DNA of 64,000 nucleotides from Amoebophrya sp. A120. Its lineage: Eukaryota > Sar > Dinophyceae > Syndiniales > Amoebophryaceae. Positions 22,066-34,600 of the stretch are shown here, piece after piece (the stretch's first letter is position 1; each line of letters starts with the position of its first letter). Both the position numbers and the translations under genes were made by a program. The notes under the pieces are model-generated. The model worked only from the letters and a program-made list of their open reading frames with translations, did not search any database and was not told the DNA's origin. The DNA lies in the NCBI GenBank assembly GCA_905178155.1, contig CAJINV010000006.1:4408339-4472338 (forward strand), in the 5' to 3' direction.

Positions 22066-23286
22066 ATGATTCCGATTTTGGGTATAGTGTATTGGACAGC
22101 CAGTGGCTTTGGATTTTACGGGTGCTCCACCCTTGTTTTCATTTTCCCTTCAGGCTTTCAGGTTGCCCTTTTTGGCTTTTACAGTGCTAGAGCTTGTCTA
22201 TTTCCTTTTCACGCGGTTCTGGTCCTAGTTTCTGTCTGGTACACGATGTTCAACGTTATCAAGAATTTTCACAAGAAGTTGGAAGAAGACAAGAAAAATG
22301 CCCCTCCGCCTCAGGGCCGCGGGTTGGCGGACCGGGTTTCCCGGGTTTTAGAAGATTCATCTCGGGATGGGTCGTCTCAGTTTTCCTTTCCAGCAACCGG
22401 GGACTCGCGAAAAACGCGAACGTCGACACAGATGAAGACAGCATGCAGGCTGGCCTCGGACGCAACTGCTTTGTCGCAGTGCGTCCGCTTTCTTGGGGAG
22501 ATAACGTCCATGGCTTCGGCGTCGACCACGAAGTCGCAAATTCTCAAGTATGAACGTATCACGCGGGCTAGCGGGGAGGAGCCCTGGCCTGCCACTTTCA
22601 GGACGGTGGAGAATTTTATCGCGGTAGCTTTGACTACTGGATACAAAACCTTCGATGATGATGTTAGCCTGGTACTTAAGCACGCGCGGAAGGGCGGCCA
22701 GTTTGCTCTGACCGATGTGGAGGAAGGTTTTGTGTGGTCTTTGCTTAGTAGCCTACGGCGAAAGGGAGTTTTTAACCACAAGCAAAAACCTCCAGTTTTT
22801 CGGGCCCACATCATGAAAGTTCCGCGCGCGGAGGATAGGGGCAAGCTTTTGCCGGCCTTCCTTTTCGGGCTTCGCAAGTCGGAAGCCTTGCAGATCAATA
22901 AGAGCATCAAGATTTTGTGGGGTCAGCACTCCACTGGGCTGGATTTCCGCGGGGCGGTTTTGAAGTCGAATAGTACGGCGGCGACGCGGGTAAAGTGCGC
23001 ATGTAGTAGTGGTTTGGGCCGCAGTTCCTGTCTTCATGCGTATCGGGGAACTCTTGACGCTGTTCAGGGAATCGACGTCGAGCACTTGCTCGATAAATAT
23101 AGCATGCAGACTACCTCCCACTCCTTACGGATAGGAGTCCTCCTCGCGATGCTCTCCCAACGCTACACAAATTTACAAGTGACAAGCCACTTGAGGTGGC
23201 AGAGTCCTGTCGTGGTGATGTATTATTCGCGATGTCAGGGCTTATTTGAGGCCCCCCAATATGATCTGACTTGCCCGATCGCTTAG
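22066..23286 (+). CDS. Tyrosine recombinase of the split-direct-repeat element
   Basis: 406 codons from the first ATG. The start at 22246 (residue 61) is more likely, because residues 1-60 are an odd hydrophobic run. The C-terminal half shows the tyrosine-recombinase catalytic pattern: box I GLRKSEAL with Arg270, box II HSLRIG with His352 and Arg355, then HLRWQSP with Trp378 and a YYSR end with Tyr386/387 as nucleophile. The HSLRIG form and the Trp before the tyrosine are typical of DIRS- and Crypton-type eukaryotic recombinases. The enzyme would integrate a circular DNA copy by strand exchange without making a TSD. The frame is intact. Confidence 0.88.
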   Translation: MIPILGIVYWTASGFGFYGCSTLVFIFPSGFQVALFGFYSARACLFPFHAVLVLVSVWYTMFNVIKNFHKKLEEDKKNAPPPQGRGLADRVSRVLEDSSRDGSSQFSFPATGDSRKTRTSTQMKTACRLASDATALSQCVRFLGEITSMASASTTKSQILKYERITRASGEEPWPATFRTVENFIAVALTTGYKTFDDDVSLVLKHARKGGQFALTDVEEGFVWSLLSSLRRKGVFNHKQKPPVFRAHIMKVPRAEDRGKLLPAFLFGLRKSEALQINKSIKILWGQHSTGLDFRGAVLKSNSTAATRVKCACSSGLGRSSCLHAYRGTLDAVQGIDVEHLLDKYSMQTTSHSLRIGVLLAMLSQRYTNLQVTSHLRWQSPVVVMYYSRCQGLFEAPQYDLTCPIA

Positions 23287-23640
23287 TCGATCGCTGAACA
23301 AATGCGATGCTTTCTCCTGTACCGAAATCAAGCGCGATGCTTCTGGCGCCACAAATTGGGCCCCTGGGTTCCTTTCTTTCTCATTGCTTCCGAAATTTGG
23401 AAGGCACGAAAATTCCCCTGTTCCTGTTCTGAGAGATGTAAAATCTATATCTACGCTGCGCTTCGACGTACTTCTTGTGGGGTCCTTCTTGGGAATCCGA
23501 CTGCTCAGAATCTCTTCCACTTTCTCTGATTTTCTTTCTTCTGTGCTTGGACAGGGACTTTTGGTATCTGCGTTGCAGATTGTAGTTGTGCATCAGAGTT
23601 ACTTTTAGGTTCACTAGCCACCTACCACTTCTTTTCCACC

Positions 23641-24459
23641 ATGCCTGAGCAAGTTTTGTACGAAGAGGCACTTGATGGCCAGGATCCTCCGGCCGAAGCG
23701 GGGAAGGATGCAAACGCCGCGGCTGTTGTGGCGTTGTTAGGCTCCCTCGTGGGGAAGGCGACGAAGGAGGTCGCTGACGAGGAGAAGGATGCTGAAGCGT
23801 GCCAGCCTCAGCACGGGCTTTGTGAGGGCGTTCTTCTGTCGGCCGGCAATTTTTCCAAGGCTTTCGGGTCTATCAAGAAGCGAGGCGTCCACTTTATCAC
23901 TTTCAAGGATGAAGCAGACATTATTGGGTTTCTGGGAGTCTTACTCCATGCGGCGAAGATGGAGGCCCACCTGGCGAATAATCTCGGGCTGTCTTTGCTG
24001 TTGCGCTACAGCGTGTATCCGATCTGGGTGACGCTTTTCAATTTTATGTGGAAGGAGACCTCCACGCTTGTGGTGGAGAATTCCGCTCTTCTAGGTGGTC
24101 CGAAGGTTACGAGCACGGAGCCGGTTGATGTTTACGCCCGCCGGGTGTGGGTCTGGCTTGTGTCCGTGGGGATGTCCCGCATGGACACTCTGACTGGTCG
24201 GGGGAAGCCTGCCGACAAATCTGCCCTGCCTCCGCCGCTCAAGAAGTTCCGCTATGGCGAAGGAAAGATGGACGGTCCCTGTGCGATCTATTTACAGCAC
24301 GGGCCTTGCAGTCGGGGAGCCGCTTGCCGCTGGCAGCACAAGGCCCCGGAAAGTTTGGAAGCCCTCAAGCAAGTCGTCACGGCGAAGGGTTGGAGTTTCT
24401 GCCCGGAAGCCGCTTGGAAGAAGCATGATAAGCCGTCCGCTAGTTCCACCAAGAAGTAA
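23641..24459 (+). CDS. Element protein with CCCH zinc finger, Gag-like
   Basis: 272 codons with the ATG after a CACC stretch. The N-terminal two thirds is helical in character, with a Trp-rich patch (VWVWLVS). Near the C-terminus is a C-x8-C-x5-C-x3-H finger (Cys214, Cys223, Cys229, His233), a form usually linked to RNA binding. The tail is lysine-rich. The position after the recombinase and inside the repeats makes it part of the element. Gag-like is an inference from the nucleic-acid-binding finger; I cannot identify a capsid domain. In typical DIRS elements the gag gene comes first, so this order is unusual. Confidence 0.65.
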   Translation: MPEQVLYEEALDGQDPPAEAGKDANAAAVVALLGSLVGKATKEVADEEKDAEACQPQHGLCEGVLLSAGNFSKAFGSIKKRGVHFITFKDEADIIGFLGVLLHAAKMEAHLANNLGLSLLLRYSVYPIWVTLFNFMWKETSTLVVENSALLGGPKVTSTEPVDVYARRVWVWLVSVGMSRMDTLTGRGKPADKSALPPPLKKFRYGEGKMDGPCAIYLQHGPCSRGAACRWQHKAPESLEALKQVVTAKGWSFCPEAAWKKHDKPSASSTKK

Positions 24460-24863
24460 GGCGCTGCCCTGTTGCAACATCTTGTGGGATGTCGCCGGGG
24501 TGGACCTGTGCGTACGTATTTGCTCTGTGGTCGGCAGATGAATTCTTTTGCGTAACTCTGGCACGCCGTCTACTGTTTTGCGCTAGTGAAGAGGTGCGCG
24601 CCGCTTGGCTGTCTAGTACACTCTATCTGCGAGGGCTGGTGTTCATTTCTTCTTCTTGGCCTGTGGTGGCAGTTTTTCCTCGATCGGTTTTCGTCCGCTC
24701 GGGTTTTGGTGTTTTCACTTTCTACTACCAGCCACTTGTCGGTCCGGCGTCGTCGTCACGCCCTCGTCTATGGGGCGCACCGGTTGTCCCAAATTCATCG
24801 TCTGGTCGCTAGCGTCGTGACGGGTTCTTTGGGCTGCTTCGGCGTATCGGGCCTCCGCCGGTG

Positions 24864-25334
24864 GGGTAGGTGCTTCCAGGGCGCCTCCTTGTACGACGCA
24901 GTGGGAGATGCTCCCATCGAGCGATCATCCAAAGGGTGATCCTTCCGCTGTGACTGAATAAAATGTATGCCCGGGCAGTAGCAGGCTAGCGAGCCTGTGA
25001 GTCTAGGCTGAGGCTGGTCGGGCGGTATTTTATGTCTGTCCAAGCCCAGCCCTTCTCCGGTAGCCAGGGGCTTGATGATTGTGAGGGTGAACCTCGTCCC
25101 GTTCTGGGTCGAAGTTTGTTTCCCCGCCCACCCACCCGGTTTTGTTTCCGCAGTTACTTCGGATGGGTCGCTAGGTCTCGCGCCGCTCCAGTTTCTTTTG
25201 GGGTAGGACAGAGGCCGAAATATGTCTTCCACAGCGAGGGTAGGTGCTTCCAGGGCGCCTCCTTGTGCGACGCAGTGGGAGATGCTCCCATCGAGCGATC
25301 ATCCAAAGGGTGATCCTTCCGCTGTGACTGAATA
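24864..25334. repeat. Split direct repeats B1-A2-B2
   Basis: B1 24864-24960, A2 24961-25123 and B2 25238-25334, with 114 bp of unique DNA between A2 and B2. B1 and B2 share GGGTAGGTGCTTCCAGGGCG and end CTGTGACTGAATA. The B1/A2 joint (CTGAATA|AAATGTATG) is the sequence a circle closed between B2 and A1 would have. Confidence 0.9.
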
Positions 25335-25621
25335 AAATAATAGTTGTGACACGGAGGGACGACGTCTGCTCGACGTCCCTCTGTTTAATCTTTTCTCTAT
25401 TTAATCGCGAAGTGAGGTGGAAGTATCGAAATCGATCTGCTTGAAGATGGTTGCCAGCGAGCAGAACAAGGTAGATTTTGAGTTCCATACTTCGTTTCGC
25501 AATTATCTTTTGGGGTGAGTAGGTAGGAAGAGGAACAACATCAAAAATTTAAGATTTTTACGCTCTTAGCATTCAGCACTTCGTAGTTGTTGAAAGAAGC
25601 TACAATTCTTCAGACTCCAAG

Positions 25622-28600
25622 ATGTTGTTGTGCACTAGTTTTATATCAAAGCGCACTTCTAGTTCCGCGACCAGCGCAGCATCACGGAAGCGACGCAGCT
25701 CGAGTGGTTACTTTTTTCGCTGTCAACTACACACTTTCTTGACTTTAACTTTTCTCGTCTTCCTGGCGCAAAAGTCCTCCTCCGTTGTGGGGGCAGGTGT
25801 GAAGGTACTAGGTGGTGGAGATGAGGCCGCGGGTGGAACAACATCAGGAGCATATTGCAGTGAAAAATGCCCCCAGCCCCAAAGTTGCAAAAATTTGTGA
25901 TGCGAAGTTTCCCAATGAAAACTTTTTGCCATGCATGAAAGGAGTATGAATCTTTCTGATGTAGATTCTATTCGTGTATCGCATCGCTTGCATGACAAAC
26001 GTCACTCTTGCTGGGGTCTTTTGCAATACAAATTTTTGCTATTCACGATTGGAAGCCTGTGATGCTGATAGATGCAAGAAGGCAAATTTTTGATTTGGAA
26101 AGGTTTGCAATACAAATGCTCCCAAGTTCGGGGGTGGGGGCTTTTTTCCTTTTGATAGAGCACGACCCTTGGTCGTGGAGGACCACGACGTGCCTAGTGC
26201 AAGAACAAGAACTCATTCTGTGGAACAAGTGGTCACAGAACCTGCAGGAACATCAACGACTGTGGTCCCTACAAGAGCCACCTCCTGTGAACCACGAGAA
26301 GGACCACGACTAGAAGAGGACCCAGGAGTAGATATTACAGGAGTTGTAGACGCATGTAGGTCATCATCATCATCATTTCCATTGGCAACAGCTACACCGT
26401 CCGAACTGCGTCCTGCCACACCGCCCGCGGAAAGCGAAGTGCCGGCGGGTTTTTTATTTCGGCACATGCTATTGGACCGGCATGGGGACCCGCAGGGATT
26501 TTTATGGAAAGAACCACAGGAGCCCACAACGACAAAAGATGTTTATCACGCAGAGGCTATTCCCGCCCCCGACGCAAATGAGGTTCCCGCGGGGTTTGGC
26601 CTGCTGGGATTCCATCAAGGACCTGCTTCACAGCAAAGTGGGAGGCGGCAGAATGGAACTACAAGAACTAACTACGAAAATTATGATATTGAAAACAAAT
26701 GGCACGAGGACGATATCAGTGCGAGTGACGACGCGCTAAGCATCCGCGCCCTTGTAAGCAGTGCCGACGGACGTGGAGCAGAGCCTCCACCACCGGGTAT
26801 TAGAATTGCAAGCGGAACTACTGCAGCTGCAGCTGCGCCACCACCAGCTCCTGCATCAAGTTATACTTCTACCGTCGACGTAGTAGCACCGCCAAGTGAA
26901 GACACCAGCAGGAGAACGTCCAAAACGAGTCAAGGAAGTGGAGCTCCTGCAGCTGCATCGTCCGGTAGTTATTATACTAAAAGTAGTTCATCTCGGTGGA
27001 AATCCGGCGCGCCGGGGCGCAAAGAAAAAATCGCGGCGCGCCAAAAAACTCCGCCAGCTGCCCCGAGAAGTAGGGTCAAGCATGACGCGGAAGGCGAACA
27101 GGATAAAAATTATGTCAATATATCTGTGCTGCCGTCGAGAAAAGTGAAAATAGCAAGTCCAAGACACGACCCCGGCGAGGTAGCCCGACTCGCTGCTGCT
27201 TTGGAAGCGCTATGAATCGCAAAAGTATCTCCCGATACTTGTATAAATGCATTACAAATTTGTTTCCTCAGCATTGAAAATGAAATTTTTATTGCAGAAT
27301 TACCTTGAGAAAAAGATTTGTATTGCATGATTGCAATTTATTACTACGAGTGCGATACTTTTGCACAGGATAGACGCTGCGTTTGCCCGCGAGGGTCATG
27401 GTCGCACCAGAAAGGGATGAGTATAACTATGAATTGCAAAAATGTCTGGGTCTGGGAGATTGCTGAGGTTTGTGATGCTGTGTCTGCCTGAAACAGTCAG
27501 AAGGTGTGCCATGCAAGGCCTAGCATCACAGGTTTTGAGACGGTTTCCCAATCCTTGATCCGCATGACAAACGCCTTCTTTCGGCGACAGGAAAAAGGAG
27601 CTCCCTTTGCTGTCTGAGCATGACAGATTTTTGTGTGATCCAAGTATGCATCACAAGTTCGCATCTTTCCAGACCCAGACATTTTTGCATTTGATAATAA
27701 CATTAATCATAAAAGCTATACTAGCGAGGAACTTGTACAACATCTTCACGGCGGACCACCTGCTGATGCTTTGAAGAACGGCGCGGCTGAGCACGACGAC
27801 CAAAGGGGGCTAGAGGTACCCTCGAGTGAACCACCACCACCCTGGACGACGTCGAGGGGCGAACAAGAAAGGGAGCTGGTGGAACAAGTACCCCGTGTTG
27901 AAGATGAGAAAGGGATGAGAGGCGGAATAAAGAGCCCCGTAGAGCAACTTCATCTTGCACGACGTCAACAAGTAGACCCGTTCGCGGGTAGTTTTAGACC
28001 AGCTGCCGAGCAGCAGAGCAGCAGTCCAGCTGCCCGCGGAGGTGGTCCACCTCTCGACGTTCTTGAGAACGGAGTAGGAGAAGACTGCAGTAAAGTAGGA
28101 CTACAGCATCGACGTTCTCCACCCCGAAGAACAAACACGGCAGGTTCGTTATTACAATGAAAAATGCCCCCACCCCCGAACTTGAAAGTATTTGTATTGC
28201 AAAGCTTTCCAAATGAAACATTCGGCCTCTTGCATGTATCAGCATCACAGATTTCCGATCGTGAATAGCAAAAATTTGTATTGCAAAAGATCCCAGCAAG
28301 AGCGGTGCTTCTCATGTAAGCGATGCGAACCACGACTAGAATCTGCATCAGAAAGCTTCATACTCCTTTCATGCATGACAAAAAGTTTTCATTTGGAAAC
28401 TTCGCATCACAATTTTTTGCAACTTTGGGGTGGGAGGCCCTTTTCACTGTAATATTCGTTTGCAGAAGAAGGGGATCGAGCGGCGGGACCTGGTGGAGTT
28501 CTTGCGGCGCGTCGCCCCCCCGGTGCCTTTACTCCCCCCTCTCCTGTGCTGCGCTGCATGGATTTGGGAGAAAAAATACCGTGGTCACCCTCTTCTTCAC

Positions 28601-31600
28601 CGGAGCTCTTGTTTTCAGCATCTCCGCCGGGTCGTACTGAGGGGGCTCCGAAAGAAGTACAACGGCCAGCCCACTTCGAGAGGAAAATGAAGTCACCGAC
28701 TTCTTCTCCTGAGAGTCACCCGAAAGAACACCGACCAGAGCCAAACTTCGAGAAGCGGCCAGAGCCAGACTTTGAGAGGACGCGAAAAAGCAGAAGTTCC
28801 AGCCCTAGCAGAAGCCGAAGATCAAGTATGAGAGTGCACAACTCGACGTCCCCCTCCCCTCATTTGTATGGCATGAGCACGAGCAGCAAAAATACAGACA
28901 CCAGGAGCTCCAATGGAGCGTTGGCTTTCATGTTGGCATCAAGTTGATTCGCCTATAACATAGCATTGTGTCGTGGTCTCCTTCTTCCGAGATTATTCGT
29001 CATGCAAAAATAAACCGTGTCACACTTCTCACAACGCGACGATAGGATTTTGGATTTTGCATTACAAGTGAGGGGGACGACGGGGAGTTGTTGCGCACGG
29101 TCATATCAAAAAAAAGCAGCAACCGAGTATACGGCCCTCCTGACCATCAAGAGCTTCTTGAGAAACTGCAACACCTGGCCGTGACGCAAGATAGTGTCAA
29201 CATCAAGGAAAGCGAAAGAAAAACTACACCTACAGCTAACCTCCTCAAACGCCAACCACATGCTGGCGATTTGGCCGCCTTCTCTCGCGGAGATTTGGCC
29301 GCCGCGGCGGTTGGGAATGGGAGTGAAAGTGCTCCTCCTAGTGGTGCATATCAAAAGGAAAAATCCCCCCTCCCCAAAACGAAGTTTCTGATGCTGGATT
29401 TGCGTACACAAATCAGATCTGTCTTGCTGGGGAGGACTTCAGGCCTATACTAAGCCTCAGTAGAGAGGTTTCGGGCTAGGCACTGAGCATGGCAAGCGTC
29501 TAGTTTGTAGGGCCCATAGCATCACAGATCGCCTGCAGAATGCGGCGGAGCCTGTGGAGATGCGTTTTTGCATGACAGAGACGATTTGTGGTCACAAATC
29601 AGCATTGCGAATTTTCCGAGGCGTACCTTTTCGATATGGGGAGGGAGGATTTTTCCTTGCGATAGTGCACCTCTCGACCACGTTCTAGCGCCGGTCGTGG
29701 ACGAGGTTGACCAAGTACATCACACGAAAATCAGCAAAGAAGGAGACGCTCCTGTTGATCATCAGGTAGAAGTAGTAGAGCAGAGTCGACGTGGTCCTCC
29801 GGTAGAAATATTAAATCCCCCTACCGGCGGCCTTGGGCTTGGCAGTATCTTTGGAACGGCAAGTAGAACCGCGGAGAATTGTGCGCAGAGTAGTTGCCAA
29901 CACAACGGGCAGGACGTGAAAATAGTACCTTCGGAAGAAGAAGAAGTACAAGTTGTAGCACAACAAGATGAAAAATCCTCATCCATCCGGCAAGATGGAC
30001 CAGCACGGTCGTTTAACGAGGCTGTAGATCTCGCAACTGCAACAGTGCGTCGTAGTGCTGGAGGTCGTGCCACGGGTTGCCGTACTAGTTCATCATCATC
30101 AAGATCATCGTCATCATCATCCTCATCATTATCGCCCGGTCCTTGCAGTGCTACTTTCACCGCACCGTCGTCGTCGTGTACTGCTTCCAGAAGATCTTCC
30201 CGTAGACGGCGGCGAAAAATAAACGAAACCGACGCGGCATTTTTGCCCGCGAGCGAGACCAAGGAAGATGAAGATCCAGCATCTAGTACTAGTCCGGCGG
30301 TGCGGCGGCCGGATTTTGATAAACAAAGGCCAGATCTTCAAGCCACAGGGCTGGCAGCTGCTGCTCCCGGTAGTACCGATCCCTCGGGCGGGATACTGCA
30401 CGAAGATGAAGAATTAGAGCGGCAGTGGTCACCAGTGACAGCCCTTGAGCCGGAACCGGAGCCTGCAGACCATGGTGCAGGAGTCGATGTGTCACCAACT
30501 AGATATCAAAAGTAAAAATGTCTGGGTCTGGAAACTTGTGATGCTGGGTGGCGTCTCATGATGAGGCTACAAACGCTGGCTCAGCATGACAAGTTTCTGA
30601 GCTCCTAGCTGTTGCCTATTCTGCATGACAAACTGCGCTTCTGCATCACAGAAAAACGGAGCTCTTGGGTAACTAACGTGCATGACAGATTTAACAGTCA
30701 TGCCAGACAAGCATGACAAACATGAATTCTTCCAGACCCAGACATTTTTGCATTTGATACTAGAACACATCAAACAAGTCCCCACGAGGACACGCGGCTG
30801 TTGTTGCCGACAGCAGTAGTTCCTGCTTTGCTGCCAAACAACAATGTTGAAGAACCTGTAGCACGACAAGAAGATCATGAGCCTTTTTCATCTCGTGGTC
30901 GAGAGCATGTAGTTCATCTTCCAGTCGAGGAAACTGACGGGCAAACGAGAGCGTTACTAGAGTTTTTATGTGGTGTAGCAGAACGAGCTGCAGTGGAGGT
31001 ATTCTAAGGAAAAATCCCCCCTCCCCATATCGAAGATTTGTGTTGCTGATTTGAGGTCACAAATCACGTCTGTCTCGCAAGAAGACAAGGGGAGAGGCCT
31101 CCGCACCATTATGGAAGCGATTTGGCATGCTGTTGCGCCTAGGGGACGCCTGTTTGCAATGCTAAGCAACTAGACCTATACGCCCCTACCTAGGCCGAGG
31201 ATCTGGCTGCGATGCCTTACTGCAAGACAAATCCGATTTGTGTACCCAGATCCTGCATGACAGATTTCCATTTCGATATGGGGAGGGGGAGTTTTTCCTT
31301 TTGATAGGAGGAGAGCCACGACCACGAGGAGTCTATGCAGGAAAAAGTAGAACAAGGACCAGCATCAAGCGAAGAGAAAGAACTACCACAAGCAGCTGCA
31401 GCAGCAAGACCGGCCGCGCAAGAACGTGACGAGATGAGCAGTAGAACTGCTCACCAGATGAAAGCAGAAATTAATATACCTCCTCATGGTGTTGAACAAG
31501 ACATCAATCAGAGCCATAATCAACCGTTTCCTTTTTCCCAGGAAAATAAAAACCCGTTTTACCCCTACAACAGCTACGATGAAGCGCTCGAGGATATCCT

Positions 31601-34600
31601 GAGTAAAAACGTACCCACACCATAGTCAAGATGGGGAATCGGCTAGACAAATCCACAAGTTTTGGCTGTTTTGCATGACAAATTTGGATTCGTAGTATAG
31701 TGCTGTTTGAGCTAGCTCAGCAGCATCACAGATCTAGCATACCATGCTGATTGGAGCATGACAAATTGCAAAACATGACTAGAAAACGCTTCTCATGGAG
31801 CTCCGCATGAGAAACATTTTCAGCATGCAGATTTGCATTACAACTCTGGCGTGGGTACGTTTTTACTCAGGATAGAGGACGGGTTTTTGGCGATCACCCG
31901 AGAGGTTTTGAACAATATCAAATGCAAAAGTGTCATCTGGGTCTGGAAGGTTGTGAGACTTGTCATGCAGATTTTCCATGATCCATGTCGTCTGGAATGC
32001 AGGACCTAGTAGCGTGACAGATTCTGTGAAATCCCTATCATGCCTATCCTGCATGAGAAACGTCCTCTCAACTTGGTCAAAAGTGGGCACGCTTTGGGGT
32101 TGTCCGTCATCGTGATAGGGTCAGCAAGTATGACCAATAGACCCCAGCTTACGTAATAGCGCGCAACCGGCCACAAAACTAAGACGCGAGCAAGTTTGTA
32201 AGTCTAACCCTTCAAGGCCACGCCGAAGCTCCACCTCGCTCGCGGGCTTGGATGGTAAGGGGGTTCTGCCACACGTAGCGCCCACGGGTCGTAGTTGCGC
32301 GTAAGTAATCGATAGCGGTTTTGCGGATGCGGCCGGGTGGTAGATAGGACGCGGAGCAAGTATCCACCTAGGGGTATCGGCAGAGGCTAAATCTGTTCTA
32401 GCGCCCAGGTATTAGCAGAGGCTAAATCTGTTCTAACGCCCACCCGCCAGGAGTCAAATGGTCACTACTACTACTACTAACTTGGTCAAAAGTGGACAAC
32501 TTTTGGCATTCATGCAACACAGATTTTTGCACGATCCAGAATTGGCATTACAAGTTGCATCCTTCCAGACCCAGACATATTTGCATTTGATAAACAGGCA
32601 CCAGCGGACATTTCAGTTTTCGGTCTCGGAGACCGCGGGCCAAGCGGAACTGCGGCGAATCGAAGAGAAGCGGCTGCAAGAGAAACGGGATTTCGAACAG
32701 CTCCAAGACGAACAGACGCGCAAGCGGCAGAGTTTTTTCAATTTTCTCACCAGCCAAGCACCGCAGTTCGAGTTTGCAAAGTATCTCGGGGTCGGGGGGT
32801 CGGGCGACGGGACAAATCATGCCTGGGCGAGTGTAGAGCAGGCGCGGAATGGCGCGGATATGCTGGAAACGAGACGGGCCCGCGAAGAAGCCTATTTCTG
32901 GTGCACGGAGCATTTGAAGTTGGTGCAGTCAGACTTTACACTATGGGGTCGTCAACGTTGTATTTGCCTCAGACCGTAAAAAAAATTCTGCGCGCATTTT
33001 TTCGCGGCGCGAAGCTAGTAAACCTGTGCACGCTAGTGAGGGGCTGACTTGAAGGCGGTTTGTTTTACCTAGCTTGTCAGAAACAGTGCTCCAGTAGGTA
33101 AGTGAGTATTGACGCGAAGGGGGGCGGGGTGCTGGGGGTTCTTCTGTGGCTGATGTTTCCACCTAGAAAACGCCGGGCGCGCGCAATATTTTGCTCCGTT
33201 TTCCGGATTGCTCTCTCCGTGCAGCTATTTGCCGCTATGGCCTGGGTCAGCGTGTGAGGCTGGAAACGCCCCGCGAGATGCCTACACAGGCCCTGGCCTC
33301 GTCGCCTCTAGCAGGCACCACACACACATGTTGGCCGCGAAGGCCTTTCCGGAGCCCTTCCAAAAAGGGGGGGCCGGAGGGGTACCCGGAACCCTAAAAA
33401 AAAGCCTATTGCCTTTTCTTCGAATCACGATGCTGCTACCCCTCCCCAAAAGGGGTCCCGGAACCCCTCGGGGAACCCTTCCCGAAAGGGTCTCGGGCTT
33501 TTCGCATTTTGCCGAAAAAGCCGCAAAGGCAAAATGCGCGCGCGCCTGCCGGTACACGCGTGCGCAGCTGCGCGACATTAGAAACAAGAGGAGGCGCAGC
33601 CGCGGCCGGTTCCGTTTGCGCCCTCGACTCCGACCGACTTGCACAGATTGAGGCCCATTGTCTAGCGGCTGGACTGCAAGAGGACCTGCTGCAGCACCTC
33701 CAGGCTGCAGGGGCGCTCCGAGGCAAGTCCGTGGAGCAGCAGCGCCGGATAGCTCCGTCTTTAGCCACTGAGAAGCGCTGCGAATAGGCTAGCTATTTCA
33801 TTAGGTGCGCAACATAGTGGGGGGCTATACGTGTGCAACGTGATGGATATCAAATACAAAAAAAGGCGCGCGGAAATTTTTTTACAGCTTGAGGCAAATA
33901 CAAGTTTGACGACGCCATATACACCGGGTGGGCTGTACTACAACAATGCATACAAGAATAGAGGAGTGGATGAAGCAGCAGCGCCAGGGGTAATGCGAGG
34001 GGGTCTGCGTGGTCTTCGAAGAAGGGCACAACAAGATGTTGAAACAAAGGCACTTCTTCTATCAAAAGGAAAAATCCCCCCTCCCCATATCGAAAAGGAA
34101 ACTTGTAATGCTGGATATGCGTACTCGTACACAAATCAGATCTGTCTTGCAGTAGAGAACTGCAAGCATATGCCAACCCTGGGCAGCGAGGTTCTGACAT
34201 AGGCACCCAGCATTACATATGTCCACGCTGTAGGCCGAGCAGCATCACAAACCGCCTGCACAACGCGGCGCAGCCTGTGGAGTTGGCTACATGCAAAACA
34301 GAGACGATTTGTGGTCACAAATCAGCATTGCAAATTTTCCGTGGCTTCTTTTTTGATATGGGGAGGGGGGATTTTTCCTCGCAATATCTTCGCGACCTAG
34401 CGGAAACGACGATAGAGACGGTATTAGAAACCCCGTTGTGCCGGCAGTATTTGCTCTTAAACGTCCCATATCAACTGTAAAAATGTCTGGGTCTGGAAGA
34501 TTCTGACACTTGTCATGCATAATTTGTATGACCCATGATGCCTGCATATGCATGCCCTAGCATGACAGTTTTTTTGAGAGCTTCTTGATGCCTATTCCGC

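Larger units (their letters stand above)
21342..25334 (+). mobile_element. Tyrosine-recombinase element with split direct repeats (DIRS/Ngaro/PAT-like)
   Basis: Four terminal pieces are arranged A1 (21342-21504), B1 (24864-24960), A2 (24961-25123), B2 (25238-25334). A1 equals A2 over 163 bp and B1 equals B2 over 97 bp. B1 and A2 abut, as expected for the internal copy of the circle junction in split-direct-repeat retroelements of the DIRS order. Between A1 and B1 lie a tyrosine recombinase gene and a CCCH-finger gene. No reverse transcriptase or RNase H is present, and 4.0 kb leaves no room for one. It is therefore either a non-autonomous derivative or an unusual type. The terminal repeats look near-identical, which suggests a recent insertion. 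Confidence 0.85.

Noticed and set aside
32096-32477. tRNA or small RNA gene within the introner insert
   Set aside because: I looked for cloverleaf arms and internal promoter boxes and found none I could support.
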